Shown here: positions 1 to 8,537 of the stretch, one piece after another
Layout: every line of letters starts with the position of its first letter
How positions within the stretch are numbered: position 1 is the first letter of the stretch
Source of the DNA: Hymenobacter mellowenesis
Lineage (GTDB): Bacteria > Bacteroidota > Bacteroidia > Cytophagales > Hymenobacteraceae
DNA length: 64,000 bases
Reading direction: 5' to 3'
Assembly: GCF_030581005.1 (NCBI RefSeq)
Contig: NZ_JAUQSX010000001.1
Location: 310,001-374,000, forward strand
Notes under the pieces: generated by a model
What the model was told of the DNA's origin: nothing
The model's input: only the letters and a program-made list of their open reading frames with translations
Database searches by the model: none
Made by a program: the position numbers and the translations under genes

Positions 1-258
1 TTCGAAGCGCAGGCCTTCCTGCTCCGCCCCGAGGGCGGTGTAGGTGGCGCGCAGGGTCTGGTCGAACTGCGCCTGGGGCGAGAAAGCAAGCTTGATGTTC
101 TGCATCTCGCTGCGCGAGTTGCCAGCCATCGACTTGGTTACCGGGCCAGCCATCGGCGTGGCCAGAAACAACGAGGCCAAGAAAGGCAACACCCGACGGG
201 CCAGGCGCTGACGACGCAAGGATTTCCGTTTCCGCTGAACTATGCTGGTCTGGTGCAT
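1..258 (-). CDS. Probable murein L,D-transpeptidase (YkuD_2-type), 3' part outside the window
   Basis: The first 86 codons are present, read leftward from an ATG at 258, and the frame is open to the window edge. The N-terminus is very basic (RKRKSLRRQR), followed by a hydrophobic stretch (VLPFLASLFLA) that looks like a signal peptide or anchor. After it comes a segment ending TYTALGAEQEGLRFE, which resembles the start of the YkuD_2 L,D-transpeptidase region, where a YxxLGLxxxGLS segment precedes the catalytic domain. The next gene upstream (417-1292) is a clear YkuD_2 enzyme, so this may be a paralogous neighbour. The catalytic domain is not in the window, so the family is inferred from weak similarity and context. 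Another exported protein is possible. Confidence 0.5.
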   Translation of the reverse strand, partial: MHQTSIVQRKRKSLRRQRLARRVLPFLASLFLATPMAGPVTKSMAGNSRSEMQNIKLAFSPQAQFDQTLRATYTALGAEQEGLRFE

Positions 259-416
259 GATAGTGAAAGAATTGCTGGTGGATAAACCGCTGTTTCGGCC
301 CTTGAAATAAGCTTCAACTGGTTTAGAGACTTATACGTGTGCGGCGCCCTGATGGGCGAGGTCTAAACGTTTCCGCTCACCAAATAATTCCAATCCGCTA
401 TTCTTGGGCCCCTGCC

Positions 417-1292
417 CTACCGCCAGCCGCGCTGCACGAAGCGCCGCCCGGCCGCCGGCCCATCCAGCCAGCGCGACTTGATGCCGGGGCCGCTGAGCAG
501 CATCATGCTGCCCACCCGCATGGTGGCGATGATGTCTTTGAACTGCTCGGGCGGCAGGGCCGGACAGCCGCGGCTGTAGCCCAGGTGGCCGTACTTTTCA
601 ATATACTTGGGGCTGGCATAATCGGCCGCGTGCAGCACCACGTAGCGGTCGAACGCATTGCCGTTCTGGCCTTTATCCAGTCCCTCGATGCGGCGCGAGT
701 AGCCATGGATGCCGTCGTAGGTGCCGGCCGTGCGGTAGAAGCCCAGTGAAGTACAGGCCGACTTTTCCTCGTTGGAAAAGCGGCGGGCGCGCAGATGGCC
801 CGAGCCTTCGCCATGGGCCACGTAGCTGCGGTGCAGCACTTTGGCCGCCTTCAAATCAATGACCCAGAGGCGTTCGGTGGTGTTGGGCAGGTCCATGTCG
901 GCCACGGCCAGCAGGCCGGCCCGCTCGATGCGGCCGGTGGGGTGCAGCGTGAGGTAGCCCACACAGGCCTGCTCCAGCACCTCGGGGCGCAGCTCAGCGG
1001 CAGCCGGGCCAAGGGCCGCGTGCAGTTGCCGAATGGCCTGGCGCAGGGTATCGGGCACGCCGGGCGTGGCGGCCACGGCCGTGAGGCGCAGCGAATCGGG
1101 TACCGGGGCCGTAGGGCGGCGGGGGGCAGCAGTATCAGTAGCCGCGGCTGCAACTGCGGTGGCCGGCAGGCGCGGCGCGGCCGTGCTCCGCAGCTCATCG
1201 GCGCGCAACTGGCAGCCGGCCAGCAGCAGCGTGGCGGCAGCCAGACTGCTGAGGCTTCGCGAGCCCAATCCTTTTGCCCGGTTTCTGTTCAT
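417..1292 (-). CDS. Murein L,D-transpeptidase catalytic domain lipoprotein (YkuD_2)
   Basis: A 291-residue protein. The start is set at the ATG at 1292 because it is followed directly by a lipoprotein signal (MNRNR...LAAATLLLAGC); an upstream in-frame start would put 25 polar residues before it. The linker up to about residue 75 is Pro/Ala-rich. The C-terminal half carries the YkuD_2 signature: LGFYRTAGTYDGIHG, then VVLHAADYASPKYIEKYG, then YSRGCPALP with the presumed catalytic Cys243 and the His of VVLHAADY. The family is thought to act on peptidoglycan stem peptides in the periplasm, either making LD cross-links or hydrolysing them. The protein would be anchored by lipid to the envelope. 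Its stop lies 158 bp from the start of the partial gene at 1-258, so the two may be co-transcribed. Confidence 0.85.
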   Translation of the reverse strand: MNRNRAKGLGSRSLSSLAAATLLLAGCQLRADELRSTAAPRLPATAVAAAATDTAAPRRPTAPVPDSLRLTAVAATPGVPDTLRQAIRQLHAALGPAAAELRPEVLEQACVGYLTLHPTGRIERAGLLAVADMDLPNTTERLWVIDLKAAKVLHRSYVAHGEGSGHLRARRFSNEEKSACTSLGFYRTAGTYDGIHGYSRRIEGLDKGQNGNAFDRYVVLHAADYASPKYIEKYGHLGYSRGCPALPPEQFKDIIATMRVGSMMLLSGPGIKSRWLDGPAAGRRFVQRGWR

Positions 1293-1454
1293 TTCAGTTG
1301 GCCCCACCATAGCCCGAAAGTTACGGCCGCTGGCGGCTGTCCTCCAATTGCTGGGGCGGAAAAGCAAGTGAATGGAGTGGTGGATGCCGGCCGTTCCGAC
1401 TGAATCACAGGCTCATCGATTTTTTCACTAAAACGGGTGAACAGTGTCAATTGC

Positions 1455-1490
1455 GCAAACGAATGCACATGCCTTTGTGCATTCGTTTGC
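1455..1490. repeat. Perfect 15-bp inverted repeat (operator or hairpin candidate)
   Basis: Left arm 1455-1469 (GCAAACGAATGCACA), a 6-nt centre, and right arm 1476-1490 (TGTGCATTCGTTTGC) are exact reverse complements. It lies between two divergent genes, so it cannot be a terminator of either. The GCAAACG/CGTTTGC half sites are reminiscent of LacI-type operators, though the spacing is much wider than usual for them. Confidence 0.7.
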
Positions 1491-1551
1491 ACATCGCAAT
1501 AATTATTATTTAAAAAGTTCAACCACAGCCACGTACAAGATTTTGGCTTCC

Positions 1552-1583
1552 TTTCAAGGCTGACGAAAACCCGCCTACCTTGG
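1552..1583 (+). promoter_or_regulatory. Candidate promoter of the amylase gene
   Basis: TTTC at 1552-1555 and TACCTTGG at 1576-1583, 20 nt apart, resemble the Bacteroidota TTTG / TAnnTTTG promoter with one mismatch in each box. Transcription would begin near 1590, about 90 nt before the ATG. Confidence 0.4.
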
Positions 1584-1678
1584 CAGCTACCAAATCGGCA
1601 GTAGTGCGTTCACGGCCTGGATGAACTTGACGCTCCTGCCATCCTTCACTCTTTTCCACAACCCCCAAATTCCCACGC

Positions 1679-4063
1679 ATGATGCACTTTTCTCCTCATT
1701 TTCCGTTCCGCAAACGATTCCGGCTTACGCTGGCGCTGGCTATGGCGCTGCTGGGCGCCGGCAACCATACCGCCAAGGCCCAACAGGTGGTGCTGCAAGG
1801 CTTCTGGTGGGACTACTGGAACTCGAACTATCCCAACGGCTGGGCCAACTACATTGCTGACCTGGCCCCCCGCCTGAAAGCCATGGGCATCGACGCCGTA
1901 TGGATGCCGCCGAACGTGAAAGGCCCCAACCAGGGCAACGGCTACTCGCCTTTCGACAACTACGACCTGGGCGACAAGTACCAGAAAGGCTTCCTGAACA
2001 CCCGCGTGGGCAACAAGGACGAGCTGCTGCGCGGCGTGGCCATTCTGCACGCCAACGGCATCGACGTGGTGCAGGACATTGTGCTGAACCACAACGACGG
2101 CGCGGGCTCGGCCAGCGGACAGGGCGGGCAGGACCCCAATGCCTGGGAGGACAATGCGACCAGCAAGTACAAGAACTTCCGTTACGTGAGCTACAACTCG
2201 TCGGCTACTGATGAAACGGCGGCCAACTACCTGGCCCGGAGCGGCCGATTCTCGAAAAACTGGCAAAACTTCAACCCCAACCCCGGCAACAACTCCACCA
2301 GCGGCGACTGGAACGCGGTGTATTTCGGCCCCGACGTGAGCTACTACAACGGCTCGTACGGCCAAAGCTCCAACGCCACCTTCAACCCCGCCCAGAGTGC
2401 CGACTACATGCGCAACAAGCAGCGCGAATGGCTGATTTGGTACAAGAAGCAGGTCGGGTTCGATGGCGTGCGGCTCGATGCGGTGAAGCACTTCCCGGAC
2501 TTCGCGTGCGAGGACTTCCTCTATAACCTGCAAAGCAACGCGGGCTGGGCTAACGGCGGCGCCACCATGTTTGCCGTGGGCGAATGGGTGGGCTCCAGCA
2601 GCCAGATGGACGGCTGGGTGAGCAACGTGCAGAGCCGCGCCGGCACCTTCGATTTCTCCTTGCGCAACGGCCTCTACAGCATCGTGAGCGGCGGCGGCAA
2701 CTTCGATATCGGCACCTTGCCCAGCTACCAGCAGGGCACCCGCGTGGTACTCACCAACGGCACCTACGTGCACCGCACGGTGCCCTTCGTGAACAACCAC
2801 GACACCTTCCGGCCCCAGACCGATGCCAACGGCAACTACACCGGCTGGAACACCGGCTCGGAGCTGGCCCCGCACATCGACCCGTTCGACCCGCGCCTGT
2901 CGGCCACCTACGCGGCGGCTTTGGCGGTGGACGGCTCGCCCCAGATTTTCTTCGAGGACCTGTTCAACCTGGGCAGCACCGGCAAGCGCTACTCGCACAG
3001 CCCCAAAAGCACCACCGACCTGCCCGTGCGTGGCGACCTGGAAAACCTGATTTGGTGCCACCAGAACTTGCGCTTCAAGGACGGCGCCTACAAGGTGCGC
3101 TGGCAGGCCGCCGACCACCTGGTGATTGAGCGTAGCACGAAGGCCATCATCGGCATCAACGACAATTTCAGTACTTGGCAAAACAGCACGGTAAGCTGCG
3201 ATTTCGCCCCCGGCACCGTGCTCAAGGACTATTCCGGCGCCAACGGCACGGCCACCGTGACGGTGAGCGGCTCGCAAACCGTGGCCATCAACACGCCGCC
3301 CTGCAACGGCACGGCCGCCGGTGGCCGGCGCGGCTACTCGGTGTGGGCGCCCGTGAACGCCACCACCAACTACACCAAAACCGGCCGCGCCACCACCCAG
3401 GAATGGGAGCTGGCCAACGACCTCGGCGACGCCGACAGCCGCAGCCTGATGCAGGGCGGCGCCCTACCCGCCAGCTCCACGGCCTACCGCACGGCCGGCC
3501 GCATCTACGGCGCGGCCAACAAGAGCATTACCTACAACCTCTACCCCACCGACGCTACCCGCAGCCTAACAGTAGCCGTGCTCAACAGCGCCGGCACGGT
3601 GGTGAGCAGCCAGACCGGCACCGGCACCCTCACGGGCACCTACACGCCCACCGCCGAAGGCTGGTACACCCTCAAGGCCAAAAACGCCAGCACCGCCAAC
3701 CCCGCCCAGGGCGCCTTTGTGAAAGTGACTTACACCGCCCCCACCGTGGTGACCGGCGCCATGACCGGCCGCCGCGAGGCCAACGTACTGGCCACCAAGG
3801 CCGAGTCGGCCACCGCCGAAATTATGGTGTACCCCAACCCCACCGCCGCCGACCGCATCGACGTGGTGATTTCGGCCAACCGCGAGCAGACCGCCACCCT
3901 GCAGCTGCACGACCTGATGGGCCGCCTGGTGCACCAGGAAACTGTGCGCCTCTACAACGGCACCAACGAGCTGCGGCTGGGCGTGAAAAAGGCGCTACCG
4001 ACGGGGATTTACCAGTTGAGCGTGCCGGAGTTCCATGTGAGCCAGAAGGTGGCAGTGCAGTAA
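1679..4063 (+). CDS. Secreted GH13 alpha-amylase with T9SS C-terminal sorting domain
   Basis: A 794-residue protein. A signal peptide ends near AKAQQ (about residue 35). The GH13 barrel follows with all four classical regions: DIVLNH (133-138), GVRLDAVKH (263-271, nucleophile Asp267), VGEW (300-303, acid/base Glu302) and FVNNHDT (370-376, Asp375). It should hydrolyse internal alpha-1,4 bonds of starch or glycogen. A middle beta region to about residue 640 is followed by a further beta segment. The last 80 or so residues (MVYPNPTAADRIDVV... to ...SQKVAVQ) form a type A T9SS sorting domain, so the enzyme should be exported across the outer membrane and released or attached to the surface. Two tandem ATGs occur (1679 and 1682). 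No SusC/SusD pair is nearby, so it is a stand-alone secreted amylase. It ends in a strong terminator. Confidence 0.93.
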   Translation: MMHFSPHFPFRKRFRLTLALAMALLGAGNHTAKAQQVVLQGFWWDYWNSNYPNGWANYIADLAPRLKAMGIDAVWMPPNVKGPNQGNGYSPFDNYDLGDKYQKGFLNTRVGNKDELLRGVAILHANGIDVVQDIVLNHNDGAGSASGQGGQDPNAWEDNATSKYKNFRYVSYNSSATDETAANYLARSGRFSKNWQNFNPNPGNNSTSGDWNAVYFGPDVSYYNGSYGQSSNATFNPAQSADYMRNKQREWLIWYKKQVGFDGVRLDAVKHFPDFACEDFLYNLQSNAGWANGGATMFAVGEWVGSSSQMDGWVSNVQSRAGTFDFSLRNGLYSIVSGGGNFDIGTLPSYQQGTRVVLTNGTYVHRTVPFVNNHDTFRPQTDANGNYTGWNTGSELAPHIDPFDPRLSATYAAALAVDGSPQIFFEDLFNLGSTGKRYSHSPKSTTDLPVRGDLENLIWCHQNLRFKDGAYKVRWQAADHLVIERSTKAIIGINDNFSTWQNSTVSCDFAPGTVLKDYSGANGTATVTVSGSQTVAINTPPCNGTAAGGRRGYSVWAPVNATTNYTKTGRATTQEWELANDLGDADSRSLMQGGALPASSTAYRTAGRIYGAANKSITYNLYPTDATRSLTVAVLNSAGTVVSSQTGTGTLTGTYTPTAEGWYTLKAKNASTANPAQGAFVKVTYTAPTVVTGAMTGRREANVLATKAESATAEIMVYPNPTAADRIDVVISANREQTATLQLHDLMGRLVHQETVRLYNGTNELRLGVKKALPTGIYQLSVPEFHVSQKVAVQ

Positions 4064-4098
4064 AGAAGGGTATTGACTTCGTTATAGCTCTTAATTTG

Positions 4099-4131
4099 AA
4101 AGGCCCGTCTGCGTTTGCAGACGGGCCTTTT
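4099..4131. terminator. Bidirectional intrinsic terminator
   Basis: A perfect 14-bp stem (AAAGGCCCGTCTGC, 4099-4112, with its complement at 4117-4130) closes a 4-nt loop between the convergent amylase and DUF4139 genes. The T-rich end on one side and A-rich end on the other suit both directions. Confidence 0.85.
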
Positions 4132-4153
4132 GCTTGGGCATTGGCAGCCGTGA

Positions 4154-5722
4154 TTACCGGAATTTGGGATTTGAAATCCGAACCTGATGGTTGATGATTT
4201 CCACCTTTTTGTCCTTTGGATAATCGACCTGAAAGGTGAAGCGCACGCGCTTGTTCTCGCCGGAGTTCAGGGTGAGCAGCCACGTTAGCTTGCCGGAGAG
4301 AGCGTCCAGCTCGGCCCCGCTGGTTTCGAGCACTTTCACACTGATTTCTTTCTCTTCGGAAATCGGAATCTGGTCGAGCAAGCGCAGGCGCACGGTTTCG
4401 GGGTGGCGGTTGCGCACGTTGAGCTCGTAGGTGAGGCGCACGCGGCGCTTGTCGCTGAGCGGGGCGTTGCTGCTGAAATCCTCAAGCTTGGCCCGGCCTA
4501 CTACCAGCTGCTCATCGTGGCCCAATACCACTTCCAGCGAGTCGTTGTAGGCCCGGTCGTTGAGCTCGGTATCGCCCACGTACATGCCCTGGTGGTACAC
4601 CCGGGCTTCATCGGGCAGCTGCAAACCTTCCCAGCCCGACACTTTGGCCTGCAAAAACACCTTGTCCGACAAGCGCGGGATGGCCAGGTACTCGGGGCGG
4701 CCCGTCAGGTTGGCCGGCGGCAGCGTCAGCTCCCGGGACTTGTAGGGCGCCAGTGTTACCAGTTCCGGCACTTCGTAGCGCGTGCTCTGCGCCGCTTCAA
4801 TGGGGCGGCCCTTGGCAGTGCCTTTCACCACAAACTCGTCGACCCGGCCCTCCCCGGTGTGGTCGCCGCCGTCAAAATCCAATGCCCAGGGCTCCAGGTT
4901 GGGGCGCGTGAGGTCCTCGCTTTGCGCGTGGCGCATCAGCACGAGGCGCACCTGCTGCCACGGCAGCCCCGATTGGTTGCGCAGGAACCCGTGCGTGATG
5001 AAGGCCAGCTCCCGGCCCGTGGCATTGGCCCGAATGTCCAGCTTCGGCCGCCACGGCATGCGGCTCGAAACGTAGTACGTCATTGTCAGGGGTACCGTCA
5101 CGGGGCGGGCAGCCCGCACCAGCAGCACCTGCCAGTCGCCGTAAGTGGTTTCGTTCGCCCGTGGCCGAAGCTGGCTGACCTGGCCGCGCAACGCCTGCTG
5201 TCGGCTTTGCAAGCGGTTGGTTTCCTGCTGAATGACCGGCAGGCGGGTGCGCATGAGCGTGGCCCCTTTCTGCACCTCGGTGCTCCAATTGGCCTGCGTG
5301 CCCGAAGGCAGCGCCTGATTGGCCAGCAAAAACGCTTTTTCCTGTTGCAGGCCCTGCAGTTCGCCGTCGATGGTGAGCAATTCGGCCTCGGCCCGGCTGA
5401 GGCTGTCGGCGGCCGTTTGGTAGAGGGGCGTCGGGGCGGGCGCCTTGGCTTCGTCGTCGTCGTCGCTCACCGAAAGCAGCTCGGCCTCATCGCCCAGGCG
5501 CACCTCCAGGGTTTCGGACTTCATGCGCGGCGACAAATTATTGACGATGATGCGGTTCAGTCCGGCTAATAGGGTGACCTTGCCCCGGTGTTCCAGCGCT
5601 GTACCGTTCAGGTACACCGTGACGTTGGTGAGCGGTGGCTTCACGGTTTGCTGAGGCGTTTGGGCCAGACTGCCAACGGCCGCTAACAGCCCCGGTAGAA
5701 ACAACAAGTAATGTTTTGGCAT
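4154..5722 (-). CDS. DUF4139 domain protein (MuiA-like)
   Basis: A 522-residue protein with a signal peptide (LLFLPGLLAAVGSLAQ). An N-terminal DUF4140-like part (VTVYLNGTALEHRGKVTLLAG..., about 33-95) and a coiled-coil-like middle (about 110-195, rich in E, Q and L) lead into DUF4139 (YYVSSRMPWRPKLDIRAN... through the C-terminus), a beta-rich fold. Proteins of this type are annotated as mucoidy inhibitor MuiA family; the biochemical role is not known. It should sit in the periplasm or on the envelope. It lies downstream of the TonB receptor, 74 bp away, and that gap is almost wholly a large hairpin ending 3 nt before this ATG. Confidence 0.85.
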   Translation of the reverse strand: MPKHYLLFLPGLLAAVGSLAQTPQQTVKPPLTNVTVYLNGTALEHRGKVTLLAGLNRIIVNNLSPRMKSETLEVRLGDEAELLSVSDDDDEAKAPAPTPLYQTAADSLSRAEAELLTIDGELQGLQQEKAFLLANQALPSGTQANWSTEVQKGATLMRTRLPVIQQETNRLQSRQQALRGQVSQLRPRANETTYGDWQVLLVRAARPVTVPLTMTYYVSSRMPWRPKLDIRANATGRELAFITHGFLRNQSGLPWQQVRLVLMRHAQSEDLTRPNLEPWALDFDGGDHTGEGRVDEFVVKGTAKGRPIEAAQSTRYEVPELVTLAPYKSRELTLPPANLTGRPEYLAIPRLSDKVFLQAKVSGWEGLQLPDEARVYHQGMYVGDTELNDRAYNDSLEVVLGHDEQLVVGRAKLEDFSSNAPLSDKRRVRLTYELNVRNRHPETVRLRLLDQIPISEEKEISVKVLETSGAELDALSGKLTWLLTLNSGENKRVRFTFQVDYPKDKKVEIINHQVRISNPKFR

Positions 5723-5725
5723 AGG

Positions 5726-5778
5726 AAAGGGTCAATCAAGTGCATTCGCCAAGCGAAGATGCACCTGATTGACCCTTT
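5726..5778 (-). terminator. Large hairpin just upstream of the DUF4139 start codon
   Basis: AAAGGGTCAATCA (5726-5738) pairs with TGATTGACCCTTT (5766-5778). The inner part also pairs with minor mismatches (GTGCATTCGC with GCGAAGATGCAC) around a tiny loop. On the minus strand the hairpin lies between the TonB receptor stop and the DUF4139 ATG. It may terminate most receptor transcripts, or hide the ribosome-binding region of the next gene. Confidence 0.7.
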
Positions 5779-5796
5779 GCAAACCTCCGCTTCCCT

Positions 5797-8100
5797 TTAA
5801 AAGAACACGCTCACGTTCAGCTTCGCATAAAACGGCGTGCCAGGCGTGAAATGCAGCTCATCGACCGGGTCGGTTTCGGTGCGCAGGCGGGTTTCGGTGG
5901 CAAACTGGGCCTGGTTCCATTCCACATTGAGCAGGTTTTCGGCGGTGGCCCCGATTTGGAAGCGGGGCGTGGTGTAAGCCAGCACGGCATCGAAGAGGAA
6001 GTAACCGCGGGCCGTGATGCTGCCGTCGTCGTTGGCGGGCCGGTTGTCGATATGGCGGTAGCGCAGGCTGCCGCCCAGGCCCCGGGGTGCCTTGTAGCTG
6101 AGGCCGCCGGTGCTAGTGAAGGTGGGCGCGAGCGGGATGTAGTTGGCCTCGGCGGGCGCGTCGAGCTGGCGGCCGTGGTTGTAGTTGAAGTCGCCGTCGA
6201 GAAACAGGCGGCGGCTGAGCTGGTAGCGCACCGACAAATCCAGGCCGTAGCGCTGGGTGGGGCCGGTGCTCTCCACCACGGCCTCGTCGCCCACATACAC
6301 CAGTTCATCCTGCAAATGCAGGCTCCAGAGCGCCGCATTCACCACCAGGCTGGGCAGGGGCTTGAAGGTACTGCCCACCTCCGAGCCGATGGCGCGGGGC
6401 AGCACGTTGGCGTTGGCGTCGCGAATTACGCCCCGCGCATCATTCGAATGGAAGCCGAAGCCCGAGCGCGCAAACAGCTGCACGGCGGGCGTGAGCTGGT
6501 AATACAGGTTGAGCTTGGGCGAGACGCGCGCGTGGCTGACGCGGCCCCGCAGCGGCTCCAGCTGCCGGCTGTCTTCGTTGGTTGCGGTGCCCCGGAAATC
6601 GAAGGTGAAGAAATCGGCCCGCAGGGCGGCGTTCACCGTGAGGCGGTCGGTGAGGCTCAGGGTTTCGTCGAGGTAGGCGTTGATATTTTGCTCGAACAAC
6701 TTGCCCTGGGTGGTGGTGCCGAGAATCCGGCGCCGCACGGCCGTGTAGAGGCCCAGGTTGGAGAAATCGTTGCGGGTGCCCACGCCCAGCGTGCTGTGCA
6801 GTTGGCGGGCGCCAAGCTGGTCGTCGCGGTCGTAGGTGGCAGTATAGCCGAAGAGGTGGCGGTCGTCGGTCTGCTCGATTTCGTCGCCGTTCACCGGGTC
6901 GCGCAGGAAGAACGTGAAGTTGGAAAACAGGCTGAAATCGTACTTCGAGTAGTAGGCCTGTTGGCGCAGCACCGCGTCGTGCGGCAGTGCGGTGGTGAGG
7001 ACGACGGAGGCATTGGTGCGGCTGGTGTTGCCGCCCTCGCTGGGGTCGATGCTGCCGTAGCGCGAGATACTGCCGTCGCGCACGGCGCGCTCGGGAATTT
7101 GCCCGCTGGCATCCCAGCGCGAGGTGAAATGCGAGCCCAGCAGCGTGAGCGAGGTTTTTTCCGACAGCTGGCCGGTGTATTTGGCCAAGCCATTGAAGCG
7201 CTTGAAATGCTGCGGGTTGTCGAAGTAGGAGTTGGTGAAGTTGTACTCGGCCGCCACGTAGGCGCTTTCGGGGCGCTTGCTGAGCAGGTGGCGGCTGGTA
7301 CCCAGCAGGTCCAGCATCACCAAGGCCCGGCGGGTGTCGAACTGGCCCAACTCCAGCTTCACCTGGCTGTGCTCTAAGCTGGTTTTGGTGGTGAACTCAC
7401 CCGCGCCGGCCGTAGCAAAATCGCCAAAGCGGGCCGTGTAGGGGCCTTTGTACACCTTGAGCTGCTCCACCGTTTCGGGTATCACGAAGTGGAAATCGGC
7501 GTAGCCCTGGCCGTGGGCGTGGCTCACCATGTTCACCGGCAGCCCGTCAATGCTCACCGCGAAATCGGTGCCGTGGTCGCAGTCGAAGCCGCGCAGAAAA
7601 ATCTGCTCGGCCTTGCCGCCGCCCGCGTGTTGCGCGATGAACAAACCCGGCACCAGCCGCAGCAGGTCCTGGGCCGAGTTCACGGGCCGCAGCAGCTGGT
7701 CAATGTGCGAGATGGCGGCCAGGCTCTGGTTGGGGTCGCGCGGCTGGCTCACAGTCACTTCCGAGAGGTTGAGGGTGGTAGCAGCGGCGGTCAGCTTCAG
7801 GCTGCGGGTTTCGCCGGCAGCCAGGACTACGGGCATGGTTTGGGCGCGGTAGCCCAAGGCGCCGATGCGCAGCAAATACGTGCCGGGCGCAATGCCGCCG
7901 AGACGGAACTGCCCGAGCGCATCGGTGGCGGTGCCGCCGGGCTGGCCCTGCAGGCCCACGCTCACGCCCGCCACCGGCAGGCCGGACAGGGAATCGGCCA
8001 CGGTGCCGCGCAGGGTGGCGGTAGTTTGGGCGGCAGCGGTTGGTGTCAGCCCGCAAATTGCCATGAGCAAAGCAATAAGAACAGTAGAGAGTTGTTTCAT
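5797..8100 (-). CDS. TonB-dependent receptor with CarboxypepD_reg-like N-terminus
   Basis: A 767-residue outer-membrane protein. The chosen ATG at 8100 is followed by a signal peptide (MKQLSTVLIALLMAICGLTPTAAAQ). Residues about 27-105 form a carboxypeptidase-regulatory-like beta sandwich (TLRGTVADSLSGLPVAGVSV). The plug follows (VPGLFIAQ... LRGFDCDHGTDF 169-180, SIDGLPVNMVSHAHGQGYAD 183-202), then the 22-strand barrel, ending in aromatic FF as is usual for barrel proteins. It should import a ligand across the outer membrane using TonB energy. The absence of a SusD partner argues against a glycan receptor. The plug is rich in possible metal ligands (Cys174, His176, His194, His196, His204). Its neighbours upstream are a small exported Cys protein and a HupE-like permease. 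Confidence 0.88.
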   Translation of the reverse strand: MKQLSTVLIALLMAICGLTPTAAAQTTATLRGTVADSLSGLPVAGVSVGLQGQPGGTATDALGQFRLGGIAPGTYLLRIGALGYRAQTMPVVLAAGETRSLKLTAAATTLNLSEVTVSQPRDPNQSLAAISHIDQLLRPVNSAQDLLRLVPGLFIAQHAGGGKAEQIFLRGFDCDHGTDFAVSIDGLPVNMVSHAHGQGYADFHFVIPETVEQLKVYKGPYTARFGDFATAGAGEFTTKTSLEHSQVKLELGQFDTRRALVMLDLLGTSRHLLSKRPESAYVAAEYNFTNSYFDNPQHFKRFNGLAKYTGQLSEKTSLTLLGSHFTSRWDASGQIPERAVRDGSISRYGSIDPSEGGNTSRTNASVVLTTALPHDAVLRQQAYYSKYDFSLFSNFTFFLRDPVNGDEIEQTDDRHLFGYTATYDRDDQLGARQLHSTLGVGTRNDFSNLGLYTAVRRRILGTTTQGKLFEQNINAYLDETLSLTDRLTVNAALRADFFTFDFRGTATNEDSRQLEPLRGRVSHARVSPKLNLYYQLTPAVQLFARSGFGFHSNDARGVIRDANANVLPRAIGSEVGSTFKPLPSLVVNAALWSLHLQDELVYVGDEAVVESTGPTQRYGLDLSVRYQLSRRLFLDGDFNYNHGRQLDAPAEANYIPLAPTFTSTGGLSYKAPRGLGGSLRYRHIDNRPANDDGSITARGYFLFDAVLAYTTPRFQIGATAENLLNVEWNQAQFATETRLRTETDPVDELHFTPGTPFYAKLNVSVFF

Positions 8101-8153
8101 GTGATGCAGAAGAAAGATGAGCGGCCCCGCCGGAGCGAAGCCGCTCGTTCGGA

Positions 8154-8387
8154 TTAGAAGTTGGCTTTGCTCATGCAGTTGGCCCGGCACTGCACCTGGT
8201 GCTGGGTGCGTTGCTGGCCCATGTGGCCACGCGCCTGGTTGCGCGTAATGGCTTCGGTGGGCAGGACTTGGCGGCCATTCAGCCCTAATGGATTGGCGGC
8301 AAGGCGGCCAGCGGCCGGCAGTTGCACACGAGAGGTAATGCCCGCAGCAGCCGCTACGGGTTGGAGGGAATTGGCCCGGAAAATCAT
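8154..8387 (-). CDS. Small hypothetical protein, 77 residues
   Basis: An ATG-started frame lying 53 bp upstream of the TonB receptor and in the same direction. The product is polar and basic, without a signal peptide or membrane segment. It ends in a Cys-containing tail (QCRANCMSKANF). I do not recognise a family. The position inside a same-strand block favours a real gene, but no promoter or strong ribosome-binding site supports it, and a frame of similar length is open on the other strand. Confidence 0.35.
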   Translation of the reverse strand: MIFRANSLQPVAAAAGITSRVQLPAAGRLAANPLGLNGRQVLPTEAITRNQARGHMGQQRTQHQVQCRANCMSKANF

Positions 8388-8537
8388 GGGAATGGGAGTT
8401 GAACGCGCCCGGGCCCCACGGCCCGGCAGGCAGCGTCGGATGATTGGATAAGATGAATCGGCGCGGCTGCTTGCTAGCAGCCGTGCGCAGTGGCCCCGTT
8501 TGGATTCAAACTGAAAGCAAACAGGCCCGAAATCAAC

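Larger units (their letters stand above)
1293..1678. other. Divergent intergenic region with perfect palindrome
   Basis: This 386-bp gap separates the leftward L,D-transpeptidase gene from the rightward amylase gene. No convincing coding sequence is visible. It holds a perfect 15-bp inverted repeat (1455-1490) and, closer to the amylase, a candidate promoter (1552-1583). The stretch around 1495-1515 is A+T-rich. Because the flanking genes diverge, both promoters should lie here. Confidence 0.6.

Noticed and set aside
1646..3277. A 543-codon open frame opposite the amylase gene
   Set aside because: Composition is Val/Ala/Gly/His-rich, typical of antisense reading of GC-rich genes. The amylase is unambiguous.
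5851..7377. A 508-codon open frame opposite the TonB receptor
   Set aside because: Antisense shadow of a complete receptor gene.
8161..8451. A plus-strand 96-codon frame between the small genes and the TonB receptor
   Set aside because: It opposes all neighbours, lies opposite a same-block small frame and looks like a GC-rich shadow.
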